NCBI GenBank assembly: GCA_013339895.1
Contig: JABACO010000023.1
Span: 2,228,356 to 2,292,355 of the forward strand
Origin: Ephydatia muelleri
Lineage: Eukaryota > Porifera > Demospongiae > Spongillida > Spongillidae
Direction of reading: 5' to 3'
Length of the DNA stretch: 64,000 bases
Position 1 is the stretch's first letter. The number at the start of each line of letters is the position of its first letter. The position numbers and the translations under genes were made by a program. The notes beneath the pieces were generated by a model. It saw only the letters and a program-made list of their open reading frames with translations, had not been told where the DNA came from and searched no databases. Positions 10,924 through 22,210 of the stretch are shown here, piece by piece.

Positions 10924-12543
10924 ATGATCTGGGGTCGAGAGCAGGGCGCTTGCAACAAACTGGGGCAAGAAATGAAGGCGGACTCAGCAAGTCATCTAAT
11001 TCGGCACCCCATAAAGTTTGAGGCGTTCTTATTTTCATACCTAGTTTGTGCACTTGTACTGCAAAAAGTGAATATATACAAGTCCGTAAGTCACCCGCAT
11101 GGTGGGCGTAAAATAGAAAGTTCGACAGATACACTGACTGATTCTGCTATGCAGAATCTCCACCTGATTGACATCAATCTGGTTCTTCTAACGATCGTGA
11201 TCCTTTGTCGACGCCTAGCTTGGTGTGCATTTCAAGCGCTCCAATTTCGCTGGCGCATAGATGACTCGTCGAAAAGCATTGGCACCAAGCGACTGGTAGT
11301 TTTCGTATGTGCTCTGCTCGTACTTGTACTTTCTGTGATTCAGCTGATTCAGAAGACGTCCTTGTTCAACCTGTTATTCCTGTTTTATCCGTAAGCTACG
11401 TCATGTCGACCCTTCTCTCAGCGTCTCGAATTTTTGTTTCTCTTTCTCCTCCTCCCCAAATCTTCCCGCCCAAATTAGCCTCCTTCTATACCTGTCACTA
11501 TTCGGTTTCACACTTGAACCACGCCCCTACAGAGATCGATTTGATCCCCCTAAGAAGTTCCTGTATCACTTGAACCTAGTAGGACGACCAAGAGACCTGC
11601 ATTTCAACCCTAGCAGCAGCAGCAGCAGTCACTCTTCACCTTTCCCCTCAGAGGTTTGTGTTGGCAGGGGTGGGGCGGCTTATTAGCACACAGTACTAAA
11701 CTTGAAATAAAAAAGAATTAAAAATATAAATCAAGTTTTATTGTTTCAAAATTATAACCTCCAATTTTACTCTTTATTAACTAATTGCATTTAATTTTTC
11801 CTTATTAATGTGTTTAATTAACAGCATTTCCCCGATGGTGGACAGGTAAAATACACGTGGGAGTATGCCATGCTGCTTCCAGCATCACCTGATGAGGTTA
11901 GGGGTGAGGTGGACACACTGCTGGCTGATCTGGTGGTCCGGCTCAAACAGCTGCTCTTCAACTCGCTGCTCTCAGCCTACTACGTTGGGTTCATCCCCAT
12001 GTTATTCGCCGATGTGAGCCTCCTGTGTCCCACTGTGTGGGGAGGGGGAGGAGGGGGAGGGTGTAAGTGGATGATGCAAAGTAGAATGTGGGGAGGGGAG
12101 GAGGGGGAGGGTGTAAGTAGGTGGATCTGTGGGGAGGGGAAGAGGGGGAGGGTGTAAGTAAGTGGACCTGTGGGAGGGGAGGAGGGGGAGGGTGTAAGTA
12201 AGTGGACCTGTGGGAGGGGAGGCGGGGGAGGGTGTAAGTAAGTGGACCTGTGGGAGGGGAGGAGGGGGAGGGGGTGTAAGTAAGTGATCTGTGGGAGGGG
12301 AGGAGGGGGAGGGTGTAAGTAAGTGGACCTTGGGGAGGGGAGGAGGGGAGGGTGTAAGTAAGTGGACCTGGGGGAGGGAGGAGGATGCAAGGTGGATTTG
12401 TGGGAGGGGGAGGAATGGTTGTAACATGGATTTGTGAAGAGGGACTGTGTAAGTGACCGGTGGGGAGAGGGAAGATGGTCTTAGCCAGTATGTACTAGAA
12501 CTTTGTAGTCATGGCGGGAACCGGGAAGACAGGTGTGTGGGTG

Positions 12544-12622
<79 letters not shown>

Positions 12623-12629
12623 TTGTGTG

Positions 12630-12664
<35 letters not shown>

Positions 12665-13731
12665 GTGTGTATGTTCATGTGTGTTGTGTATTGTGTGTTG
12701 TGTGTGTGTTGTGTATTGTGTGTTTTGTGTGTGTGTGTAACGTATGGAAACATGACACTTGCGTGAGAAGTTGCCCCATCCTGTGGCGTGACCACCTGTG
12801 TATTTTTTCCTTTCTGCCCCTCCCTTGCAACACACACCACACCACACACCCACAACGCACACACCACACACCACACACACACCACACACACCCACACACC
12901 ACCACTCACCACACACACACACACCACACACTCAAAACAGAACCACCTCTACTATGACAAGTGGTGGTGTGTGGAACATACCATCTTCATATGGGCCAAC
13001 TCCTTCGTCATCCTCTCCACACACCTCCTTCCACCTAGCTAAACGTGCCAGATTCCTCCACCGCTGTGCCCTGCATCATTGGGATGCTGGACACGATGTA
13101 CGACGACAATGAAAAGGCAGAAATGTGAGATGGATGAATCCACAATCTTAGGAGGAAAAGAGCAGAGAGAGAGAGCGAGAGAGAGGCGAGAGAAGGAGCG
13201 CGAGAGCGAGCGAGAGAGCGAGGAGAGAGGAAAGGACGAGGACGAGAGAGAGACGAGAAGGAACGAGAGAGAGAGAGAGAGAGAGGGAGAAAGAAGAGGA
13301 GAGAAAGAAACGGAGAGAGGAGAGAAGAGAGAGAGAAAGAAGAGAGAGAGAGAAGAGAGAGAGAAAGAGAGAGCGAGAAAGAAAGGCAGAGAGAGAAATA
13401 AAGAGAGAGAAAGAAAGAGAAGCGAGAGAGAAAGAAGGAGCGAGAGAGAGACGAGAGAGGAGCGAGAGAGGCGAGAGAGAAAGGAAGCAGAGCGACGGAA
13501 GAGAGAGAAAGAAGAGAAAAAAGGGACGAGAGAGAGAAGAGAAGAGAGAGAAGAGTAGTAGAAGAGAGAGATAGAAGAGAGAAAGAGAGAGAGAGAAGAG
13601 AGAAAGAGAGAGAGAGAAGAGAGAGCAAGCAGATAGCGAAGAGAGAGAGGCGAGAGAGAGAGATATATACCGAGAGAGAGAGAATGCCTCGAGATAATCT
13701 CTAGAGAGATCCGATTCTACTCTACCCTTAC

Positions 13732-13769
<38 letters not shown>

Positions 13770-14393
13770 CACTCTCTCCCTCTCCCACCACCCCCTCTCT
13801 TTTTTTTTTTTGAGGAAAGAAATTGCCATTATTCCAACTGTCTTTCACCCCAGTCTTGTGCCCTGACTACACACGTCTATGGTGTGTTCTATTTTTGTTA
13901 ACTGCAGCTGGTCGCCAAATAAGGTGTGGCCTGTGGATGCCATAGTGCAGTGGAATGGAGAGTCATTCAAGGCAGAGGGACCACACAACGTTGCCATTCC
14001 TTGCGATTCATCTCAGGAGTGCTTTTATGTTAGTAGGATTATTAAATAGATTTAAAATGGTGTGTGTGCAGTGTTGTGTACCCTCATAGATGTCTCACAC
14101 ACTCGCACATATACACACACACATGCACACATATACATGTACACATATACATGCACGCACATGCACACACACTCGTCCCTACACAGCTGGTGTTCAATTC
14201 CAGACTGCAGGTCCATAGCTGGCTCCTTGCAATGGAGTGTGTTCTAGTGGCCTTTGAGATTGTGGTCCTCCTTCGGTCATTCTTCTGGTTTCAAATTATG
14301 AATATGTCTGTTTTCCTGTCATTCAACTACTTCATTCTTTACAAACTGCTGTACAACAGACTTTTGTACAGAAAAGTGACTTGGCTGACATGA
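10924..14393 (+). CDS. TMEM39 family membrane protein
   Basis: TMEM39 proteins are multi-pass ER membrane proteins linked to secretory trafficking and autophagy control. Exons: 10924-11390, 11533-11653, 11825-12013, 12941 to about 13100, 13908-14028 and 14187-14393 (TGA). Family hallmarks: FEAFLFSYLVCALVLQKVNI and LHLIDINLVLL in exon 1, SLFNLLFLFYP at its end, RLKQLLFNSLLSAYYVGFIP in exon 3, YYDKWWCVEHTIFIWANSF in exon 4, GPHNVAIPCD in exon 5, FNYFILYKLLYNRLLYRK at the C-terminus. Several hydrophobic segments agree with the family. Exon 4 hits TAA at 13040-13042, yet matching sequence (FLHRCALH) resumes one base out of phase: either a base-call error or a true lesion. The exon 4 end and the short stretch before WSPNKVWP are unresolved. 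Introns 3 and 4 are filled with satellites. Confidence 0.85.
12045..12400. repeat. 40-bp G-rich minisatellite in TMEM39 intron 3
   Basis: Eight to nine copies of a 40-bp unit made of GGTGTAAGTAAGTGGACCTG followed by a GGGAGGGGAGGAGGGGGAG-like tail. It starts about 30 bp after the intron 3 donor. Each unit contains GTAAGTA, a near-perfect 5' splice-site consensus, and a G-rich tract able to form quadruplexes on the sense strand. Confidence 0.85.
12536..12940. repeat. Facing TG and CA tracts in TMEM39 intron 3
   Basis: A TG-rich run (12536-12740) is followed by a CA-rich run (12830-12930) that ends at the exon 4 acceptor. The two are complementary, so the transcript could fold back over a loop of about 90 nt. 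Cys-Val and His-Thr frames here are artefacts. Confidence 0.85.
13150..13800. repeat. GA-rich tract followed by CT tract in TMEM39 intron 4
   Basis: About 530 bp of almost pure purine (GAGA, GAAA, GAGCGA) up to 13680, then a CT run at 13735-13800 ending in poly-T. The long Arg-Glu and Ser-Leu frames are compositional. Confidence 0.9.
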
Positions 14394-14719
14394 AGCTGGA
14401 TATTTCAATTTTTAATCATCTGTATATGACAAATCTTTGTCATGAGGTCAAGGGGGGTGACGTAAAAGTGTTTGTGTGTGCGTGTGGGGGGGTGTACATG
14501 AATGCTGTAGGTGGAGGGATGTTTACACGGTACAACTAATACACTCCGTTGCCTTCAAACCTACCAATGTAAACCGAAGCACTGCGCAAGCAACTAACAC
14601 TTTATTGGTGTTAATACAATTATAATGTTTAGTGATTTATAATTTCGATTAAAGTTTTTATAATCGTCGTCTTAGCTTTTTACTAATTTAATAAGTAACG
14701 GCATGACGATTCGCGACGT
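14394..14719. other. TMEM39 downstream sequence, no gene
   Basis: AT-rich sequence after the TMEM39 stop. It presumably holds the 3' UTR. No other feature was seen. Confidence 0.4.
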
Positions 14720-15285
14720 TTAACTCTTTGAACGCCAAGTGCGTATATGCATGCATGCACACACAACCGTTACACCATTCGTGCATGATTTAGGTATTGC
14801 GAGCAAAAATTTGTTGATCAGTCACAGCTCTATGATACATGCATAGCCTTGATGCATTAGTAAACCTTATAAGTCCATGTACAAAGTAATTATGTTTCTC
14901 TCACGCTGGCTAAAGAACCCATTATGACCTCACTTCATTTCACTAATGCATCACTTCAATACTCCAAGAACAAGAATGCGTAGCCCAGATCAGTGTAGTA
15001 TATCATGTCTGTTCACCCCACCACCACACCTCCACCCCCCTTTTGCGAGTTCGTATTATGGGTTGTTGCAACAAATGGTGCCAGTGGGTTATAATGAGCA
15101 CACAAAATGTGCTTACACTGGGACCAAATATTTCATTTGACATGCATGTCAGCATTGCACTTGCATGCATATTCAAAGTGATTTTGATCAACACAATGTA
15201 ACACATAGCACTGCATCAATGGTGAATCAGATAATTCTCATTGTGAGCATGTATGTATTTATGCACTTGGCGTTCAAAGAGTTAA
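14720..15285. mobile_element. TTAA-flanked MITE
   Basis: TTAA at 14720-14723 and 15282-15285 flanks perfect 19-bp terminal inverted repeats (CTCTTTGAACGCCAAGTGC at 14724-14742; its reverse complement at 15263-15281). There is no coding capacity. TTAA duplications are typical of piggyBac-type transposition, so I infer a non-autonomous piggyBac-like element. It lies between TMEM39 and TRPA-like gene 1, ending less than 200 bp before the start codon. Confidence 0.8.
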
Positions 15286-15473
15286 AGATCAGAACCGAAG
15301 TAAAAGTTAAAAATCAAAGCGCCCCCCGGGGCAGAGGCGAGGAAAGGTGTATTAATTTTGTTTAAAATGCTCGCCACTGCAAAACATGTAATTAGAACAT
15401 AGCGTCACATTATTATGAATACATACAGCTAATAGCTACACTGTCACAGGTCGTCTGTAGGCTATTTGTGAGG

Positions 15474-18400
15474 ATGGCGTCGGATTTGCGACGCGTTAAA
15501 CTTTCAGCACCACTTCCACCTCGAGCTTCGAGTTCGACCAGATTGATCCAGTCACACGTTCCTATGGTGGAGTATTTGAAAGGTAGCAATCCCGTAATAA
15601 AATTGCAGCAGGTTAGTGGGCCTGAACGTGTCTCGTGTACCTAGAGAATCAATTCTCACTGCCAAACGAATGTGCATTATATAGGCAGCACGTGATGGGA
15701 GAGAGGACGTGGTTCGAGCCTGGCTGGAGAGGCTACCGAGACGGTTTGGCAGCAACATCGAGGTCCTGAATCAGCGCGACGAGGAGGGATACACGGCCCT
15801 CCACTATGCCGCTCGCTTCAACCGCCTCACCATCATGCAGATGCTCGTAGTCAGCGGAGCAGGTGGGAAAGGGGAGAAGGAAGGGGGGGGGGGGGGGGGG
15901 GTGGGGTAGCGATGGCAGAGATCATATGATGGTGAAGCTGCTTGTTTTTTGAGTGGGGGAGAAGGGTGGAGTGTTTTCATTCATTTCGCTGTTTTCTTAA
16001 TGAGGTACTTATTTTGTGGCTTTTGCTTTGAGCAGAATTTCTTATTGTAATTTAAAAAAAACTCCCACTATTTAGAGATTAGTGGGAACCTCAGTTGATC
16101 AATTTGGGTTTAGCTAACACATTTACTTGCTGCATCCTGCTGTACTGTTTGCTGTCAGAAAGACCCCTCTTCGTGGTGGTCACCATTTGTATGTCTGCGC
16201 TGAACTAAAATGCCGTCTTCACAAATGTGTTGGCTGTCAAAATCAGTTCCACTTGTATAATCTCAGATAAGATTAAGAAGTCACACACTGTACCCGAGAT
16301 AACGTTTTGATGGTTATAGACAGCCTGTAAAGATCTTGATTTTTCTGTTGCATGGTTTTCAAGATTCGCATCCAGTACTTAATTTGACACTAGATCTGGG
16401 GAATTATTTAAGGACAACATATAAAATGGAAAGTGCTCGTGCATAGTCTACTGCAAACCATTCAATAGTCAATGTGTTATCTCTTGAAATTAAGCGTAGC
16501 ATTTTTCTTTTGGTTCAAATGTGTGTATGTTTGTGTATGTTGTGTGTATGTGTGTATGTTGTGCATGTGTGTGTGTGTTCTGTTTGCATGTGAATGGGTG
16601 TTCGTGTGTATGTGTGTGTGCATATGTGTGTGTGCATGTGTAAGGAGCAATACAGAAGTGTAGAGTGCCAGGTCAAGTAGCACCCTGAGTCAGCATTCCC
16701 TTGTATAGTTTTGTGTAGCTGTGAATGGAATTATTCTAGTCTTAAGTGTACTTCCCATTTAAATGCATTAAGCCTAACCCTCCATATCATGTGACCCATT
16801 AGTCACATGACCACATGTGATCCCTGAATCACGTGACCTCATGTCTCATGACCTCATGTGATCCCCTGAGTCACATGACCTCATGTGATCCGTGTCCTTA
16901 TGGTACACAGACCCGACGGTTCTCTCCGGTGACAGGCAGACGGCACTTCACCTAGCAGCCAAGCATCTTCCCCGCTATCAGACGGAGGCCACTGACACGC
17001 TCGCAAACCCTCGCTTTGCCAGCAGCCGTGCGGTCATCGAGTACTTGGTCCATACCTGCCAGTCTGATGTGAACGTTAGGGACAGCTATGGACTCACCCC
17101 TCTCCACATCGCTTGCGCACGAGGCAATCTGGCCGCAGTGGAGGTTCTTCTGGAGAGTGCCAACATTGACGTCAACTTGCCGGACAACAAGGGAGACAGT
17201 CCTCTGCATGAAGCCTGTGTGTCAGGGAGTGTCCCCATCATCCAAAGGCTACTTCAGTCACCACACATCAACATTTTGGCTCAAGATAACGAGAAGATGA
17301 CTCCCTTACACGTAGCCTGTCGAGAAGGCCATGTGGAAGTTGTAAAGACCATATTTCAGTACGGGACGGAACGCATTGCTGAGCTGGTCAAAGCTGTTGA
17401 TAACGAACTGAACACCCCCTTCCACCTAGCCTGTGAGAGTGGGGAGCCAGAGGTTGTGCAGATGCTGCTGTCTCATGGCGCCGACGTTGGGGCGAAGAGG
17501 ATCAACGACAAATCCCCCATGCACTTGGCAGCTGAGGGAGGGTACGTTGAGGTGGCCAAGATCCTCTTTGAGGCAGGAGGGGAGAGTACACTGAGAGCCA
17601 TTGATGACCACCTGTGCACACCCTTGCACGACGCAGCCAAGAACAACCATGTTGAGATGATTGAATTTCTGCAGAGCAGGTATGGGCATTATTTAGAGAT
17701 AATAGAGGTGTGTGTTTTTGTGGGTGTGTTTGTATGTGTGTGTGGTAGGGTTCTGTTTGGATAAGCTGGTTCCAATTTGTGTTGTAAAGTCTACAATGAG
17801 GTCAGCTTCTAATTAAGATCTGCTCTAATTAAGATCTGCTATAGTCTCTAATTAAGATCTGCTTCATCTTAGTTGACACACTGTGTTAACTTCATAATTT
17901 AAATTGGGACTTGTAATCAAAGCCCAAGATCTACATACACACATCCCCTCCAACTATGTCCTACTGTATTCCAATCTTCTCTGTACATGCTAATTTAAGC
18001 ACCCTTTAGAAAGAAAGGGATTTTTGTTCATTTGCACTCTTTACTTTAAAGTTTCTGATTTTCTTACTGCTGCAGACTGTACATATCTTTGTTTTGCCTT
18101 ATAAAACAATTCCAGAGGCGCAAATGTGAACGGTCGTGACGATGACTCGTACACACCTCTGCTGACAGCGGCCAGCCTGGGAGAGGTGGAGGCCTTCAGA
18201 GCACTCATGGAGGACCCCCACGTGCAGTTGGATGCCGTGGACAAGAAGGGTAAGAGTGCTGTGTTCCTGGCTGCTGAAGAGGGACATGTGGATATCCTGG
18301 AGGTGACCAGAACTTCACCTCACCTGCCCACATGCATGTACAACTTGTTTGTATGTCTCTCTCACTTGCAGTGTCTCCTGAGCCATCCGATTGGAGCCAA

Positions 18401-21400
18401 GCTGTGCTCCACAGCTGATGCTGCACAGAACACACCTCTGCACATTGCAGCCAGAGAAGGAAAGCTGGATGTTGTCTCCATCCTCCTCCGTATAGGAGTC
18501 CAGGTGGATGCCCGCAATGAAGTGAACAAGACCCCCATCCATCTGGCAGCAGAGAACGGCCATGCTGCGTAGGCCACCCATTTTGATCAGTCTTCATCAC
18601 ACGTTGTCCTTGTGTTTACCTCACCAGGGTTGTGGCAAGACTGATAGAACACGATCCAGACACAGCCAAGGATGAAGACGAGGACTCCAACACACCCCTC
18701 CACTGTGCCTGTAGCCATGGACACCTCAGTGTAGCCAAGGTGCTGCTTGAGGCCAATGCCAGATTGGATGCAAGGTAACTGATTGAGATGGGTGCAATGT
18801 GAGGTGGTGGTGTGACCATTACCTCATACTCTCCCTTGGGCCTGCTGGTTAGAAATGCATCCCTGTGGACCCCTGTGGACTGTGCCTCAGCTGGAGGTTG
18901 GGCAGCGATAGTGGAGCTGTTGGCTGATGCTCAGGCAGACGTGTGTACTACAGACAAACCCAACAAGGTTAAGGACCTGGAAGGTGATCCTGTCTTTGTG
19001 TTCTAATTGGAGCCTCCTCTGTAGGTGACACCCCTTCACCTGGCCTGCAGAGAGGGCAATGTGCAGGTAGTGGAGGTCCTTATGCAGAATGGAGCAAGTG
19101 TGGCCACACTGGACCAGGATGGTCTGAACTGTCTGGAAGTGGCCATAGAGAATGGACAGACGTACGTTTGGTGGACAGGTCTTGTAGCCTCTAGGTAGTA
19201 GTTTCTCTCCCTTCAAAGCATTTGGTGCCTGATGCATTGAATTTGATACTAAATATGATGCTAAGAAAGGATGTTGCTTTTTTGGCATTTTGTGTATATC
19301 TGTTAGTTTGTTAGTTTGTGTTGCCTCCTTTCACGTTATGTTATATTTGTCATCTTTCCATTTTAGGGATGTTGCTATGACAATAATCAAAAGTAACCAA
19401 TGGGACCAGGCATTACGTAACTCCTGTGGCTCCGAAACACCTCTGAGAAAGATGATTCAGAAGATGCCAGGTCTGTATTGGTGCTGTGTCCGTGCAGTTT
19501 GTATGCTCGTGACTTGTTGGGTAGCCAGCCCTAGGTCTTAGTACATGACTGGGAAGGTTGGAGGGGAGAGGGGATGAGATGGGTTGCATGTTTACATGAA
19601 ATCTATTGCTTTTTTGCATGAGAATGTGTTGCTAAATGTTGTCATGCCGACAGATGTTGCTGAGGAGGTCCTGAACAGGTGCATGCATTCCAACGCTTCT
19701 AAAGATGGTCCCATCAGTGTTAACAGTCCAGAGTATCGGGTGGAGTTTGTATATGAGTTTTTGGACGATTACAGAGACTCTCCATCCTTGTGGGACAGGT
19801 GGGTGGGTGTGGCAGGACCATTCAGGTGATAAATTTTTTTTAATTTTTTTATTATTTTTTTAGGTTGAGAGGGCGGAGTCATGATGCAGTTCATTTTGAA
19901 TCGCAGCGAAGCAATGAAGAGGACAACGCTTCAATTATCAGTGTGGACATCAGGAAGGATCCAGGATACTCCACGACCTGGGGACCAATCGGGTTCAGTC
20001 GCCTCCATCACCCCATCCATCTCATGGTCAGTGCTCACCAAACTTTACAAAAAAAAGGAAGAAATGCAAACATCATAGTGTCACAGAGTACCTGTGTATT
20101 GGTGCACGTATGTTGTGCCCGCACCCCTTGTAATGTGCCTGACCTGCAGCGTTCCAAGTTACAGTGTGTGTTGTGTGTGTGGATGTCCTTCCCTTTGTTA
20201 CACGATGACACGCCAGTAACAAATGGTCATGCCTTCTTGTGTTGCTAGACTCACAGCGGAGCTGTGAAGCTTCTGGCCCATCCCGTGGTGGTCACGCTAG
20301 TGAACTTGAAGTGGAAAAGATTTGCATGTTACATGTTTGTGATCAACATCGTCATGTACATGAGCTTCCTGGCCCTCCTCACTTCTTATGCCCTCACCCT
20401 GCCCAAGCCTGCAAGACACATGTGTGAGAGATTTGGCGTGTTTCAAATTTTTTATTTTCCAACCCTATTTTAAATTTTTTTTAATATTAACACTATAGGC
20501 TCATCGTTAGAGATATGCAATGGCACATTGCCAGATAAAACAGTGACTGAGTGTGGAGAATTATGTGAGTGTATTGTGACCAGGCTTGCATTGTTGATAT
20601 AAGTTATGTTTCTGCAGGCAACATCTCATGTATTGGCTCCATCGATCCCAAAGGGTGTGAAGGTACCACAGTATTTCTGTGTAGAGATCATGCATTAAAG
20701 ACCTATATCTCTCTCTGCACACACACACACACACACACATGCACACACATACACACACATTTCAGACAATTGTGGGAGCAAATGTCATTTTGTGCACGGT
20801 GCAGCTGTGGTCATCATCATTGTGGCGTCTGTTCTCCTGCTGATCAAGTTCTTCCAGCTGTTCTCTCTCCGCTTCATTCGGTATTTCAAGGACCTGTCCA
20901 GTTTCATTGCTCCTGTTCTCTACCTCGGAGCCATCATATTCTCCTGCACCTTCAACACCCCCTGCCTGTGCATTCCAGACTGGCAGTGGCAGATAGGCGT
21001 CATCACCATCTTTGCGGGGTGGATATCCGTCCTGTTCTACTTGCGTAGGCTGCCGGTTTTAGGGATTTACGTAGTAATGTTCTTCAATATATGTCGGAAT
21101 TCCTTGAAGGTGCTGTGCGTGCTTGCCATCCTAGTAGTGGGATGTGGACTGGCCCTAAACATGCTCTTTTATAACGATCAGCACGTGGGGGTAAGTTTGG
21201 GGAGTGTGATCAGTTTAGTAACTAGTCATGTGACTTCATGTGTGTGTGTGTTTGTGTCTCCCCACATGTCTGTTGGCATAGAGGGTACCATATCCCGATC
21301 CATACCGATCCATGTCTACAGTGATGTCGCATCTGCAGTCAGAGTTTGGGTACATGGTTCTGTTCAAAGAGGACGGGACACATGTCGACGATATCCAGTA

Positions 21401-22058
21401 CAAGTACATGACCTTCATCGTGTGGATCTTCGTGTTGATCTTTATTTCCATCCTGATGCCCAACATGATGGTAAAGAGGTCATGTGACCCATGCCCGGCG
21501 TGTATTTACTTGTCTTTTCCGTACACGTGTAAAGGTTGGTGTGGCTGTGGAGGACATCAAGGGCCAAGCACATGTGGCCGCACTGCAAAAACTGGCTCTC
21601 AAGGTTATAGTTGAAAAGCCTTAAGAGAGGCTCGGCTTTTTTTTTTTAGTGTTGGGTTTTACCCTGACAGGTGGAGTGGGTGTTAAGTGTTGAGGAGTTA
21701 CTTCCCATGAAGCTGAGAAGACGGATGATTGTTGGCAAGCGTGTCATCCAGCCCAACAAGCCACGTACACTTCTGGGAAATCTGAAGAAGCTGGTCTGGA
21801 GGGACAATCTGCCGGAAGGTGTCGAGATGCAATCTTCTGCATCAGTGGTGAGGTCTTTATTGTCCAACTGACTCGATTGGTTAAAATAATTATATTGCAC
21901 AGAGCCTGTTTCAGGATATTCAACAGCACAACAAACAGCTGGCAGACGATGTGGTGGAGATGAAGAAAAAGCTGAACGAATTTACACAGGTGTTGATAGA
22001 GGTGGTTCAAAGACAGGGACAGAGGATACCATTCACTCACACTACTACTGCACTGTGA
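15474..22058 (+). CDS. TRPA-like channel, gene 1 (1193 aa)
   Basis: Predicted plasma-membrane cation channel of the TRPA (ankyrin TRP) type. 19 exons: 15474-15611, 15685-15862, 16911-17679, 18116-18302, 18372-18568, 18628-18774, 18853-18967, 19025-19161, 19367-19470, 19654-19798, 19864-20026, 20249-20423, 20499-20564, 20618-20662, 20766-21190, 21282-21470, 21535-21603, 21671-21847, 21903-22058. The sum is 3582 nt with no internal stop. I count 16 ankyrin repeats ([12 protein letters not shown] to [13 protein letters not shown]). Membrane segments follow: S1 near FVINIVMYMSFLALLTSYAL, S2 near VVIIIVASVLLLIKFFQLF, S4-S5 around WISVLFYLRRLPVLGIYVV, a pore loop with HLQSEFGY, and S6 near FIVWIFVLIFISILMPNMM. 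After S6, GVAVEDI matches the TRPA GLAVGDI motif. A C-terminal coiled coil (LADDVVEMKKKLNEF) fits tetramer assembly. The ATG gives a 46-codon first exon. Ligand or stimulus is unknown. Confidence 0.9.
16795..16895. repeat. CACATGACCTCATGTGATCC short tandem repeat
   Basis: Four to five irregular copies just upstream of exon 3 of TRPA-like gene 1, each with CACATG or CACGTG E-box-like cores. It lies in intron 2. It could be an enhancer or simply a degenerate satellite. Confidence 0.55.
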
Positions 22059-22210
22059 CACATGTCATGTGCTTACTGATTTGCTTGTACTATTTTTAAT
22101 TATTTATGTGAGATGATGGCACTGTAAATTTGTTTTATTTTAAGCCAGATTCTGACAACAAACTTAATTGCAAAATTGTTACCTTAATCAGTTAATTACA
22201 AAACAACATG

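Noticed and set aside
13035..13628. Ser/Leu-rich and Arg/Glu-rich long frames
   Set aside because: Products of the GA-rich tract inside a TMEM39 intron.
16892..17764. Single-exon ankyrin protein (and its counterparts at 26123-26977 and 33975-34790)
   Set aside because: This open frame is exon 3 of a TRPA-like gene extended into intron sequence. The splice sites and the other exons show it is part of a larger gene.
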